Shown: one piece after another, positions 19,419-32,344 of the stretch | How the letters are laid out: every line of letters starts with the position of its first letter | How positions within the stretch are numbered: position 1 is the first letter of the stretch | Origin: Spiroplasma endosymbiont of Labia minor | Lineage (GTDB): Bacteria; Bacillota_I; Bacilli_A; Mycoplasmatales; Mycoplasmataceae | Reading direction: 5' to 3' | Assembly (NCBI RefSeq): GCF_964019845.1 | Contig: NZ_OZ026465.1 | Span: 868,001 to 932,000 of the forward strand | DNA length: 64,000 nucleotides | Made by a program: the position numbers and the translations under genes | The notes under the pieces: model-generated | Seen by the model: the letters and a program-made list of their open reading frames with translations, nothing else | The model's database searches: none | Told to the model about the DNA's origin: nothing

Positions 19419-20452
19419 TTAAATATTTAAGTTTTTTCTTGAAAAAACTAAACATCCTAAACTAAATAAAATAACTGATGAAATTACTACAATTATGTTC
19501 ATTAATGATTCATACAATGAATCAATCTTCTTGATAGACAACAAATTAACTTGTAAATAATCATATACGTATTTTCCCTGTGCATCTAAATATTTATCAA
19601 AATATCCTCAAATCATTAAATTACTATTATCTGTTATCAAAATATTTGCAAATAATGACTGAATCGATATATATTTTATAAATCATGATTCTTTTGCAAA
19701 ATTTGTTCAATAAAGTAAATCTTTCATAAGAGTCAAAATTCATGTAGTAGTTATATAAAATAAAAGTATAGATAATATAAGATTTACTATAACTGGTTTA
19801 TTAACCAATATTATTGCTAAAAAGAAATATAAGCTAGTTAAAAAACAAAGAAAAATAAAAAATAGAAAGCCATTTAATAAAACATATTTAAAATTTTCAT
19901 TTGCATCTAGTGCAAATCCAGAGCAAACAAGTGAAATAATAAATGTTGGTGCAAATATTAATGCATTAGAAAGAATAATAAAAGAAAATTTTGAAAGTAA
20001 AATTTGTGTTCTGGATACAGGTGAAGTAGCCCAAATTGTAAATTGCCCATTATTAATTTCTTTAAAAAGTGTTTTATTTATAAAAAATAAAATTACAATT
20101 GAAAAATATATCATTGTGGGAACACCCATTATTACATAATTAAAAATCGATGTTAAATTTGTGAAAAAACGTCCAGAAGTTGAAGTTGAAGAATCATATC
20201 TTTTAATTTCCAATACACCAATTTTACCAATGATTAATTTACCAATACCATAATTACTTAAATTTGGATTCAATACTGTTATCAAAAAACATAACGCACA
20301 AATAATTCCCCAAAAAATACCAAAAAATATAATTATATTCTTATAAACTTTTAAATGACTAAAAATTATAGTTTGATTTCTAGAAAAAAAATCAATCACA
20401 TCATTTTTTTAGAAGTAGTATTTTCTTTTATTTCAATATTTTGCTGCTTCAT
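19419..20452 (-). CDS. ABC-2-type permease with apparent frameshift near the start
   Basis: This is a membrane permease of about six helices working with the ATPase at 20452. The natural start is the ATG at 20452, which overlaps the ATPase stop (TAATG) and follows AAAGGAAA. That frame runs only 28 codons. The permease frame opens from about 20408 (GTG at 20399). The join falls at a run of seven A on the minus strand (20410-20404): one extra A would fuse the frames and give ...TSKKNDVIDFFSRN. The cause may be a sequencing error, a slippage site or an early mutation. From GTG the product is 326 residues. Confidence 0.75.
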
Positions 20453-21153
20453 TATAAAATTTCCTTTCCACCAAATAGCGATTTAAATTCATTTTCTAAT
20501 TTTAAAATGTCATTACTTTGAATAGCTATTTCTTTAATTAACCTACCATCTTTTATAAAACCAACACGATCACAAAGTTTTACCACTTCTCCAAAAATAT
20601 GAGAACACATAAGTATTGTTGTACCCTCTTTTTTAAGTCGCTCAACTAATTTATTAAATTGTTCTTGCATAACAGGATCCAATCCAGAAGTTGGTTCGTC
20701 TAAAACCAAGAATTTAGGTTTTAACATTGCAGCTGAAATTAATGCAATTTTTTGTTTCATACCTTTAGACATTTTTTTTATTTTTCTTGTTGTATCTATA
20801 TCGAAATGTTCTATTAATTTATTTAAAAAATCTTCATCAACATTTCTTTTAATTTTTGCAACTAATTTTAAATACTCTATTCCTTTTAAATTTTCATATA
20901 ATGAAATTTCACCAGCAACATAACCTACTGATTCCATTACTTTTCTAGAATTTTTTCATGGATTTACACCATCTATAAGAATTTCTCCCTCATCTGTTTT
21001 TATAAATCCCATAACTTGTTGAATTAAAGTAGTCTTGCCAGCACCGTTTGGACCCAATATACCATAAACTTCTCCATCGTTAATTTTTATATTTAAATTA
21101 AAATTACCAATATTATGTCCATATGATTTTGTAACATTATTTATTTCTATCAT
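20452..21153 (-). CDS. ABC transporter ATPase
   Basis: The 233-residue ATP-binding subunit energises the neighbouring ABC-2-type permease. It has Walker A GPNGAGKTT, a Q-loop region, signature KMSKGMKQK in place of LSGGQ, Walker B FLVLDEPTSGLD and the H-loop MCSHIFGEV. All catalytic residues are present. The subgroup resembles exporters of drugs, peptides or Na+. Stop and start codons overlap with the permease. One TGA (Trp) follows DGVNP. The ATG is preceded by ATGAGGTAA. Confidence 0.95.
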
Positions 21154-21240
21154 TAATTACCTCATCTATATAAATTTCTTGGTGCATAAATATTTTACAT
21201 TATAAATAAAAAAAGCCATAAAAAGTTTTTATATAAAAAT

Positions 21241-21408
21241 TTATTTAGAGTGACGTGCACAAACATATATTGAATCTGGATCCATAGAAGTCAATCCTTG
21301 TTGCATTTTTTGTAATAAGATATTTCCTCCTACTCCCTTACTTAAATTTGATTTGTTCATTTCCTCAACGCATTTAAAACATTTTGGATCATATACTTTT
21401 TCTGACAT
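21241..21408 (-). CDS. Small Cys-rich protein (55 aa), possible zinc-binding
   Basis: I do not recognise this protein. It is short but well supported: ATG follows AAAGGA, it has no stop for 55 codons and it has clean ends. It carries CFKC near residue 11 and VCARH near the C-terminus, together a plausible CxxC...CxxH metal site. Methionine and glutamine are common in the middle. It lies between the decayed permease and the ABC ATPase, 87 nt upstream of the latter. Confidence 0.6.
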   Translation of the reverse strand: MSEKVYDPKCFKCVEEMNKSNLSKGVGGNILLQKMQQGLTSMDPDSIYVCARHSK

Positions 21409-21476
21409 ATTATCTATTTTCCTTTCAATATAAATATTATAAGTGATTATTTGTAAATTTAAAAAATATTAATCAA

Positions 21477-24464
21477 TTACATACTCAAAGAATCAAAAAC
21501 CATATTAGATTTGATTGAACTTCAAGTAACAACAGCTACTCAAATTATTATAAAAATTCACAATTACCGATATTGCGTAAAATAAAGCATTATTAACAAA
21601 TACAAAAGCAATGCCTAAATTAATTATGAATAAATCAGTATAAAAGAAATCATCAAAAAGATGCAATACAGCCAAATAATAACTTAAATATTACTTCGTT
21701 TAATTTATAACCATAGTTTTTAGCATTAAAATAATTGATGCATTTTCTATTAAAATAATTAAGCTTACAATGCAAGTAACTATAATTAAAATAACCATTA
21801 ATACACATGTAATTTTTAATTCTGTTTGTAAAAAACCGCCAAAGTATTCATTAATTTCACTTTTTAATTGTTATAATCCATTATTTTAGGTGTATATAAA
21901 TTTAATAAATTTCTATCAGCACCATCACCATAATCTATTAAATTATTTCCATTCCCAAAGGATACAGTACAGTAGAGTTCAATAATACAAATGGTATTTT
22001 TTTCTATTGATCTATAATAATTATTCAAATCAGCAAAGTCATTTTCCTTCATTAATTCAAATTGACTTTCTGATAAATTTAATAATCCACTATTGTAAAT
22101 GACTTCCATCAAAGCTCTTTTATTTACATAGAAAGAAACATCATAAAAATCTTTTTTTACAATTGAATTAATTCTAACCTAAATTGAGGATTCATTTTTT
22201 GTGTATTAAAACAAGATCAATCACTTAGTGAAATAATTGATTCCGCTTTTAAGTTAGAATCATGAAATTTAACAGAATAAGAAACATTTACATTTAAAAT
22301 TTTTTTATAACTACCAATATTCTGTTTTAAATCATAAAAAGCATTATCATAATTGGTTGAAGAAAAACAATTGCAAAATTACTTGAGTTAATTGAATCTG
22401 CTTTATTATAAAAATATTTATATATCTATCACCAAAAGTAATGGTAGCATTTTTTATATTATCTATTCCTAATTTAGTATATAAAAACGGTATATAGATT
22501 TTTGTTATATTAATAATGTGTCTTGTAAGATCATATTTAAATTTAAACTAATTATCTATATTAGCTTCAAAAATATCTCTATAAAAAATTAATAACAACA
22601 AAAGTTGTTCACATTTAAAAAGTTTATTTATATCATTTTTATGCAACTCTACTTTAGATTCCATATCATCAATAAAATTTTGACCTTTTAAAGAATTAAC
22701 GAAATAAAAATCACTAAATAATTTATTATTACTTCCGATTAGTTTTTCATTTTTATCTTTTGTAGCCGTAATAACATCTAAATTACCATTAATATTAGTT
22801 AATTTATTGTTCATCATTGCATAATTCACATATGGACCATTATTTGCAATAACAAAATCTGAACATTTTCATCCGCAAATTTAAACTGCACAGTGAATAG
22901 TATAATAGTTAAGTTTATTGTAAGTATTATAAAAGATACAGCTAATTTTATAAAATTGTGATTTACAAAAACAGCAGATATTCTTGCTTTTGAATTTTTT
23001 TGATAAATTTTTGATGTAATACTGTTTAATTTAAGTTCTAAATTACCTGGTTTTGCACACTAGTTACTTTTAAATGATCATTATTTAGAATTATTAAATT
23101 TGCAATTGAATATGTAGAAATTAAAATTGCAAATAATTCTAAAGCTGCAAAAACAGAAATAATTGATAAATTTTCTCAAAATTTAAACACAGTATTAATT
23201 TATCTTAAATATATCTGTAAAAGTACTTCACTAAAAAGGGAACTAATAAATTAGATAATATTATTGCTAATGATGTTGGTATCATTGCAGTCTACATAGT
23301 TAAATAGATTATTTGAATTTTGATCCCCCCATTAATCTTAAGAAAATAACATTTTTTTATTGTTTTTTACTAATTCAACTATTGTCACACCTGGCATTAC
23401 TACTATTAATAAGATGGCGCATAAAATTCATAAACAAATCGCTAAAAAATCATACATAAATTTTTGCTTAGCCAATGAATTATGAATTCCTTTAATTGTA
23501 GAGAAATTATCAATTACCGAATCATAATTTTTATTTATAAAAAAGTTATTAAAATAATCACGCAAAATTTGACTATTAAATTCATTATCAAAATTTTTAT
23601 TCATGAATACATAATAAATCGAATAAATTAAAAAGCCATTATCATCAAAAAGAAACTATCTGGATTTTTTAAATAAATTGTTCCGTCATTAAATTTACGT
23701 TCAAATATAGAATTCAAGTCAACCATAATACCTGTAATTGTAAATTCAGTTTCTTGTTCACTGTTGTTTATGGATGGCTTTATTTTATTACCTAATTTTA
23801 ATTTATATCGACTTAAAAAGATGAGCCACATATATTTGATTTTTGGCATCTGATGAAATTTATTCAAATACTTTTGTTTATAAATTGATTTTGATTTATA
23901 AAATAAAGAATCTTGATTTTCAACTATAGATGACACGATTATATTATTTAAAATTACATTACTATTATAAATATCATTTAGAAAATCATAATTTGATGTC
24001 GCTGCAAAGTGCTAAAATACACTTTCAAAATTCTTGATATTTTGAAAAAATACCATAAATATAATTATTTATATTTTTCTATATTCTTTGAAACATCAAT
24101 TATTTTTTATATATCTATATTTAAATTATTTTATCTTGATAATCATTGCAATGAAAATTTTTTGAACTTCATTTACGATTTTCTTTTCATTCAAAATAAG
24201 GGCAAGAAGAAATTACTCGCGAAATTCCAAATGTTGCAGATTCTTTGTATACACTTCCAAATGAGTGAGCAGAAATAGAATTGTCAGTTTCGTTATTAAA
24301 TGACATAATTTCATTATTAACTCTTATATTAAAGCTATCATTGAAGATGCGACTGAATTACAAATTAAAACAAAAAAAATTAAAATATAAAAACCTTTTG
24401 CTTTTTTTACATTACCAAATGCTTGTTTTAATAAATATTTAAATTACAAGAAAATATCATACCC
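21477..24464 (-). pseudogene. Decayed large FtsX-type ABC permease
   Basis: This 3-kb stretch is broken by many stops and frameshifts but is collinear with the intact permease at 24529-27786. Recognisable pieces include the N-terminal KQAFGNVKKAKGFYI, a piece around 23936-23628 (FLSRYKLKLGNKI against FASRFNVKFGDNI in the intact gene), pieces at 22829-22548 and 22112-21864, and the C-terminal TWSSIKSNMVFDSLSM against TWINIKPNEAFDTLTV. It is a diverged tandem paralogue, now dead. No single translated product is expected. Confidence 0.85.
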
Positions 24465-24528
24465 CTCATTTTTTTGATTTTGTCAAAAAGAAATGAAAAG
24501 TCAATAATTTTGTAATTTTTATTTTAGT

Positions 24529-27500
24529 TTAAACAGTTAATGTATCAAAAGCTTCATTTGGTTTAATATTTATTCAAGTAAATTGAGCAGAAACAAAAAT
24601 TATTGAAATTACACCGATAGCAAATCCAGTCAAAATTGTATAAAATTGTCACGAATTTATAAATACTAAAATAACTCCATAATTTATTAAAAAATACGTA
24701 GTCATTGTTGTTATTAAAATAATACATAAAAACGCAGAAACAGCAATTGAAGCAAAAAGACCAATAATATAACCTATCAAAATTTTAAAAATAACTTCAC
24801 GCAATTTGTATCCCATAGTTTTTAACATTAAAATAATACTAATATTTTGCATCAAGACAAGTTGCACAACAACTAGAATAATTACAGCTAAAATAATGAA
24901 TAAACCAAAATTTATTTTTTGTGTTAACTCAATAAAATTACTTAAACTTTCAATAATTTTTGTCCCTTTTTCTGCGAACCCTTCAAGCTCAATATTACCT
25001 TGTACATCATCTGTATCGTCTCAATTATCAAGTTCTGAACCATATCCACCATTTGAAACTGTCATAACAAAATTTTTAACCATAAAAGAATTCAATACAT
25101 CATTTGTTTGGGAAAAATTATCTATTAATTTCCAATTTGAATTTCTTATTGAATTATATAAATTATAATCTATAAAATGATTTTGAAATAACACCTGAAA
25201 AAATGCTCTCTTGTTAACATAAGCCACATCATCTGTTAAATTTTCCTTATTTATTGAATTTATTCTTATCTTAACAGCTTTATCAGATGGCCTTCCTTTT
25301 AACATTCAAAAACGAGACATATCATATACATCACCAACTTTTAAATTATTATTTGACTTAATTTGCTCATACCCTACATCAATGTTCAAACCTCATTTTT
25401 TTACACCATTTTCCATATATGAAAATTTAGCATTTTCATATGAAATTGATTTCAAATTTTTAATATTAAATGGATTAGAATCACTATCAATTGCATAAAT
25501 CATTGGAGTATTATATGAATCACTATAACCGATATAAGCTTTTGTGCCAAAAAAAGAAATACTTGTTTGATCATTTGCATCAGGTAAAAAATAATAATTT
25601 TTAAATGTTAAATGTACATCTTTAGTTAGACTATCTAAACCTGAAAATTTTGAATACGTTATAATCATATTTCTAGATATCAATATAAAATTTTTAGTTA
25701 AGCTATTTGCACTTGAATTATCAGAAACATTATTCAATATTTTTTGATGTAACAAAGCAAATAACTTTATTTGTTCACCATTAATATAGAATTTTGTGAT
25801 ATTTAATAAATTATCTGCAAATTTTGAATTTAAAGATGCGATAAAAGCTTCATCATTTGCCATATTCTGTAAGAAAAAACTATTATCAAATAATAAAGTA
25901 AGATTATCTTTTTCAAAATCAGATTCTAATTTATCACTATAGGTTGTATTAACGGTATTATTATTTATTAAATTTTTATCATCTACAATTGAAGGCTCTT
26001 TTAATTGAAATTGGTAATTATAATAATTAATTTTTTGTGGATTCTTTGCAATTTCATTTGTTGAAATTTTAAATTGAGTTGTAAATAAAACAACTGTTAA
26101 ACCTAAAGAAATAATTAAAAATGCAGCTATTACCTTAAAAAAATTATGGTTCATGTATGCAAATGAAATTCGTATTTTAGAATTTCTTGCAAAGATTTTT
26201 GAACTAACTTTATTTAATCCTAATTCGACAATACCTGGTTTTGTAACTGAGGATATATGTAAATTTTTTGGCCTTAAAAAAGTAAAAGTTATTAACAAAA
26301 AAATAAGTCCTATTATCGTAATCATTATAATTGCAATAAATAAAGATCAAATAGTTAAATTATCTCAAAATTCCATATAAGTGTTAATTATTTTAATTCA
26401 TATATTTGAAAATTGGCTTCCTATTGGAGCTACCAATAATATTGAAAGTAGCGAACCAAATGTTATTGGAATTAAAGCTGTTAATGCAGATAATGAAGAT
26501 AATTGAAATCTGCTTATTCCTATTGATCTTAAAAAAATCAAATCCTTTTTTGATTTTTTAATTAATTCTAAAATTGCAAACCATAAAACAACAACAAAGA
26601 GAGTAAAAGTTAATCAAATAATTACATTTAATAATAAATCCAAAGCTCCGCTTGAATTCTTAATTCAATCATATCTTAAAGAAAAATAACCCAAATTGTC
26701 GAAAACACCATCAGAGTTATCAATTATACCTTCTGATAAATTTGGAACTTCATTAATATATGAAAAGTGATCATTCATTACATTCATTAATTTATCATGT
26801 ATTTCCTGTTGATTCATATTATCATTAGAAAATGAAGTATTAAAATTTGCAAACGAAAAATATTGGCCATTTTTAGTTTGATAATTTTTAATTTTATTTA
26901 AAAAATAATTTTCATCATCTACATATATAGTTCTAGAATTATTTTTATCCTCATTAATTGAAAAAAGAGTAGTTAAATAACCTATAATTTGAAACTCCCT
27001 TGATGGGTTTCCAGGAATTATTAACGGAATATTGTCACCAAATTTTACATTAAATCTACTTGCGAACGCAGGTGTAACCCAAACACCTGGATTTGTGTTT
27101 CTTTCATTATCCTTAATTTGTTTATAAATTTTTGGTTGTTCTATATTTTTATCCATCTTTATATGTTCATATTCATTATTTGGATTTAAAAATAGATATA
27201 AACCTGCACTTTTAAAAGAAATATTTTTAGAAACTCAATAATTTGAAATATTTAAATTATCAAAAATATTATCATTATTATCATTATCTTTATATAAATA
27301 ATATAAAAGATAATTGTAATTATATTTTTCTAAATTATGTAAAGTTTTATCTAAATTATTTTTTTTAATCACTCGATCATAAAAATCTACATAATTTAAA
27401 TCAAAATTACTTTTAGACCAATTAAGTATAAAAGACTTAAACTCCTTATGTTTACTTAATTTGTCATTTTCACTCAAACCAAAATCTTCTATAAAATTTG

Positions 27501-27786
27501 TTTTAAAATCTTCAAGTTGTTCAAAAGACATTTTATAATAATTTTCAACACTACTATCAACTGCATCATTTTGTTCATAAATTTTATTGCCCCAGGTAAT
27601 TCCAATTGAGTTATCTATTAAACTAAAATTATTTATCAAACTATTAAAAGAAATATAAAACGTTAAAACTGAGTTAATTAATGCGGTGCACAAAAAAGCA
27701 AAAATAAAAATAACAATATAAAACATTTTATATCGTTTGGTATTTCCAAATGCTTGTTTTATTAATTGTTTAAAGCTCATATTCAT
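24529..27786 (-). CDS. Large FtsX/MacB-type ABC permease
   Basis: The 1085-residue membrane protein follows the FtsX/MacB permease plan: an N-terminal cytosolic start (MNMSFKQLIKQAFGNTKR), a first membrane helix, a large outside domain, two groups of membrane helices and a C-terminal tail. Such proteins work with an ATPase in export or lipoprotein handling; the partner is not adjacent. Many TGA codons are read as Trp and the frame is unbroken. The ATG follows AAAGGTAG. Its decayed paralogue lies directly downstream, and a terminated tuf gene lies upstream. Confidence 0.85.
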
Positions 27787-27819
27787 CTACCTTTTTTATT
27801 TTTATGATTATATATAAAA

Positions 27820-27846
27820 ATAAAAGTCTATACAAACGTATAGACT
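27820..27846 (-). terminator. Terminator of tuf
   Basis: AGTCTATAC pairs with GTATAGACT around a 4-nt loop and is followed by TTTTATTTTTAT on the minus strand, 17 nt after the tuf stop. Confidence 0.85.
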
Positions 27847-27862
27847 ATTTATAAAAATTAAT

Positions 27863-29050
27863 TTAGGCTAAAATTTCAACAACTGTACCTGCACCAATAG
27901 TGCGTCCACCCTCACGAATTGAGAATTTAGTTCCATTTTCAACAGCAATAGGTTTAATTAAAGTGATTATAAATTCAATGTTATCGCCAGGCATAACCAT
28001 ATCAGTTCCATCTGGTAATTGAACTTCCCCTGTAACATCTGTTGTACGGAAGTAAAATTGAGGACGATATTTATTAAAGAATGGTTTGTGACGTCCACCT
28101 TCTTCTTGAGTAAGCGCATAAATTTGTGCTTTTAATTTAGTATGAGGTTTGATTGAACCTGGTTTTGCAATAACTTGACCACGTTCAATATCTTCACGAT
28201 TAACTCCGCGCAATAATGCACCAACATTATCTCCAGCTTCTGCAAAATCCAATAATTTACGGAACATTTCTAATCCAGTAACTACTGTTTTTTTAGGCAT
28301 TGGATGCAATCCTACTATTTCAACTTCTTCGTTAACTTTTACAATACCACGTTCTACACGCCCTGTTGCAACAGTACCACGTCCAGTAATTGTAAATACA
28401 TCTTCAACTGGCATTAATAAGTCTTTTTCTGTATCACGTACTGGTGTTGGAATATATGAATCAACTGCATCCATTAATTCCATAATTTTACCTTCTCATT
28501 TTGCATCGCCTTCTAATGCTTTTAGAGCAGATCCACGAATAACTGGTACGTTATCTCCATCAAAGTCATATTGTGATAACAAGTCACGAACTTCCATTTC
28601 AACAAGGTCAATTAATTCTTCATCATCAACCATGTCACATTTGTTTAAGAAGACAACGATTTTTGGAACTCCAACTTGACGTGATAGTAAAATATGTTCA
28701 CGTGTTTGTGGCATTGGCCCATCAGTTGCAGCAACAACTAAAATTGCCCCATCCATTTGCGCTGCACCAGTAATCATGTTTTTAACATAATCAGCATGCC
28801 CTGGACAGTCCACATGAGCATAGTGTCTTTGTTTTGTTTTGTATTCAACGTGTGAAGTATTGATTGTAATACCACGTTCTCTTTCTTCTGGAGCGTTATC
28901 AATATTTGCGTAATCTTTAAATTCTGCCCCACCTTGTGCTGCTAATACTTTAGTAATTGCAGCTGTTAAAGTAGTTTTACCGTGGTCAACGTGTCCAATT
29001 GTTCCAATGTTAACGTGAGGTAAACTACGATCAAATGCTTCTTTTGCCAT
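27863..29050 (-). CDS. tuf: Elongation factor Tu
   Basis: The 395-residue GTPase brings aminoacyl-tRNA to the ribosome. GTPase motifs are [16 protein letters not shown] and NKCD. The effector region [12 protein letters not shown] and the beta-barrel domains with [17 protein letters not shown] and [14 protein letters not shown] are complete. One TGA codon encodes Trp in the segment after EGDAK. Codon use is biased to A/T ends, as expected for a highly expressed gene here. It is a single-gene unit with its own promoter and terminator. Confidence 0.98.
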
Positions 29051-29073
29051 TTGCTAATTTCTCCTTCATATTG

Positions 29074-29087
29074 TGTCATATTTGACA
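29074..29087. promoter_or_regulatory. Inverted repeat in the tuf leader
   Basis: TGTCA-TATT-TGACA lies between the -10 box and the ribosome site of tuf. It could be an operator or a small RNA hairpin. Its core also occurs upstream of the FNT gene at 13863-13874. Confidence 0.3.
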
Positions 29088-29099
29088 AATTACCATTTT

Positions 29100-29127
29100 A
29101 TTATATAAGTTTTTCTACAAAAATCAA
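29100..29127 (-). promoter_or_regulatory. Promoter of tuf
   Basis: TTGATT (29127-29122) and TATAAT (29105-29100) are 16 nt apart on the minus strand, about 50 nt before the tuf start codon. Confidence 0.75.
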
Positions 29128-29199
29128 TAATTAATACAAATATTTTATAAATGAAGCATATAAAAAATTAACTTGTTAAAAATAACTAATATTAAATTA

Positions 29200-29936
29200 T
29201 TTTACTTATTTCGTTTATTTTTGAATTAATAATCTTTGCTATACTGACTATAAATTTTAATTAATTTTTCTTTATTCGGATAAAATTTTTTATTGCATAT
29301 TATTTCGCCTTTTTAGAATAATTAAATAATCTGCAATTTTACTCATTTTATTAGCAAGATGAGTTGTGATAAAGAGTGTTATATTACGTTCTTTTAAAAT
29401 TTCAAATATTTTTGTAAATTCTTGTTCTGCATCTATATCTAAATTAGCTATTGGTTTGTCAAAAAAATAATTTGTGGTTTTGTTATTAACACACTTATCA
29501 ATAAGGTCCATTTTTGACCAGAAGATATTTTTTCAAATTTCTTATTCATTAAATATTGAGTTGCAAAAATCACATTTAATGAATTTAAATTTTTTAGAAA
29601 TTATTCTTTATTCAATTTGTTTAAACTGGCAATGAAATTTAAATAATCTTTAAATTTTAAATTTTAAATTTTTTGGTATATTACTTAAATCAGGGAAAAA
29701 GGCAATATTTTCTAGTTAACACCTGATAGTTCTTTATCCAATAATGCATATCTACTTGATTCCTTTATTAACTGTCCAAAAATTGTCTTAATTAAAGTAG
29801 TCTTGTCAGCACCATTTGGCCATAAAAGTAAAATAATTTTGCCCTAATCAAGTTGAAAATTGATATTTTTTACTCCATTGTTGCTTTTTTTATAAGAAAA
29901 ATTAATATCTTCAACTTTGAAAAAAATATTTAACAT
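29200..29936 (-). pseudogene. Decayed ABC transporter ATPase
   Basis: The region starts with an ABC-like MLNIFFKVEDINFSY, then has an in-frame TAG, a damaged Walker A (WPNGADKTT instead of GPNGAGKTT), further TAG/TAA stops, and an out-of-frame second half with DKPIANLDIDAEQEF and LFITTHLANKM (Walker B and H-loop remnants). The reading frame changes several times, so no working protein is expected. It may once have served the decayed permease at 21477. The left end, which may run to about 29200, is uncertain. Confidence 0.85.
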
Positions 29937-30016
29937 GAAATAAATCCTACTCTCTATGTAAAATTTTCAAAGTGTATTTTTAGCAACATTTTGTCTAATT
30001 TATAATAATTGAACAA

Positions 30017-32335
30017 TTATAAATTAATTGTATATACATCATCATTTTTTACACCTAAATAGTTAAGTGATTCAAAGGTAAAATCATTTTCTATAAATAT
30101 ATGCGCACGCTGTGGTTCTGAAATAAATAGTTCTATTTTACTTCCTTTTGAAATTGACAAATCATTTATTTCTTCATATAATTTATTTATATTATCTGAA
30201 CTAGCCATTGAAAAATCTTTTATAATTTTCCCATTTTCATCAATTAGTTTAAAACCAAAATATTTTCATTCAGGATCATTATTATAGTGAATTGGTTTTG
30301 TATAATTATCTGCTTCAACATTAATTTTGCCTAAAGCTGCAGATATATAAAAACCACAATAATTATTTGAATACAATCTAAATGAAAATTTAGGAATATT
30401 TTTATCTTCTATATATTCTTGTTTTAGTTGTTTTGAATATTCATAATTTATAGAATTACCCATTTCTAATTTCTCGTTATACATTTTTTTCATATATCAT
30501 AATGTTGAAGGTTCTATTTTTGAATCTGTATTTTGTCCATACCCAAATGAAATTTGTAATCTTGAAAAAACAGTATCTTTATCATTTGCAAGTGATTTAA
30601 TGTTGTCATAGTAATTTCCTAATGTTTCAATACCAGATTTTAATACAATTGGTTCATATCATTTCTTATACAACATATTGTCTTTAATTGTATCACTATT
30701 ATCGGCACCAAAATTTTTCATTACATCAAGCGTTTCAGATGATAACTCAATATTCCATCACTGACAAAATTTAGTTAGATTTGTTTTTGTAATTATAGAC
30801 ATTGTTCGCACTAATTTATCTAATTTAGTTGTATTGTTTGTATTATTTTTATTGCCATTTACACGATAATAATGATTTAATGTAGGCATAAAATCATCAC
30901 CAAAAGCCGAAATTAATTGAAATCAAAATAAAGCTCCCATATCCGTATAGGATATTTCAGTACTATCTTTTATATTAGCAAAAGAAATATTATTATCTTT
31001 CATGAATTTTATTTGTTTCAAATAATTATCTGGCTCTTTTGATCATTTTTTAATTCAATCTCCACCAGCATTTGCATATTCACTCGTTGATAATGATTCT
31101 TTAAAAAATTTTCTAGAACTCATGAAACTATTAATATTTACAGAAACTTCTGATCATCAACTTAGATAATATTCTGGATTCTGATAAACATGTCCAATTT
31201 CATGTACTAAACCTCAATTGATTTTACTTTTTAGTGCAATAATTATTTTTTCATTTGTTTTATTTATAGATAAGTCTAAATCAGGGTTGAAAATAAAGTC
31301 ATCATAAACTGTTGATTTATTTAAGCCTCAATTTTGATCTGCAACTGTATAATCACCATTTTCATCTTTACCAAATAAAAAATCATGTATTGATATATAG
31401 CCATTACTTGCATAATACATATCATGACCTGAATCATTATCTGCAAATTGCAACTTATAATTTGGTTTATAATCTGCGCCATAATTTTCATTACTTAAGC
31501 CATAATTTTCATCAGCTGTTTTTTTGGCATTATCTAGTAATTGAATTAATGCAGTAATTGAGTAATTACGATAATTTTTTTCAGTTCTAAATGCTAAATA
31601 AGCAATTAAACGCTTAGTCTGAATTTGATAAATGATGTTTTCACCTTCCAAAATTAAGAAAGGCACATCTGGAATTTTTGTAATATCCAAAACATCATTA
31701 CGTGAATATTTGTATTTATCTGCTAATGCATATAATTTTGTTCACACTTCTTTGTCTGTCATGTTTTTTTCAACAGTACTAAAATAAATATTTTCTTTTA
31801 CATCATCTTTATTAATAATTTCAATGCTATCTCTTAATGTTTCGATAAGTTCTTCACTAAATCATGGATAATTTGTAAATGATAAAAAACCACCAGTATT
31901 AGTTGTGAAACTTGATTCTTTATCATATTGAAAATCACCATTTTTTGATAAAATAAAATCGGTGCCGTCTGAACTGTATAGATTGTATGCACTGTATGCA
32001 CCTGTAAAATACACTTTCAAACTAAAAGTTTTTAAATCTGGATATTTCTCAATTAATTGATCATACGTTGAGATATTTTTTATCTTAAATTTAATTGTTA
32101 TTTTTGTATTACTTGGTACAAAATATTTGGTAGGTTTAAAACCAGAAAATTTAAATCGAGTTTGTGCATAATAACTTGCTTCTTCAGTTGTTAAATTTTT
32201 TTTGGTATCTTTAAATAAATTGTTAAAATTATCATTTTTATCAAAATCTATTACTGCACAAGAAATTAAATTCATATAACTTACAGTTGATACATTGATT
32301 GTTGTAAACAAGATTAGTAATTTTTTCATATTCAT
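30017..32335 (-). CDS. M60-like zinc metallopeptidase lipoprotein
   Basis: The 772-residue protein starts with a lipoprotein signal (MNMKKLLILFTTINVSTVSY then LISC, Cys24 or so). In the middle is VHEIGHVYQ (His378, Glu379, His382) and, 13 residues later, WSEVSVNI with Glu396. This is the HExGHxxQ...E signature of M60-like (enhancin/mucinase) peptidases, which cut host glycoproteins. The protein should therefore be anchored outside the membrane and face the host. It is long and polar with many TGA-encoded Trp. I start it at 32335 because AAAGGATG lies upstream. The gene is single, next to a dead ABC ATPase. Confidence 0.85.
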
Positions 32336-32344
32336 AAATATCAT

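Noticed and set aside
24009-24278. Plus-strand open frame inside the decayed permease
   Set aside because: It is the complement of pseudogene sequence, lacks a ribosome site and has biased low-complexity content.
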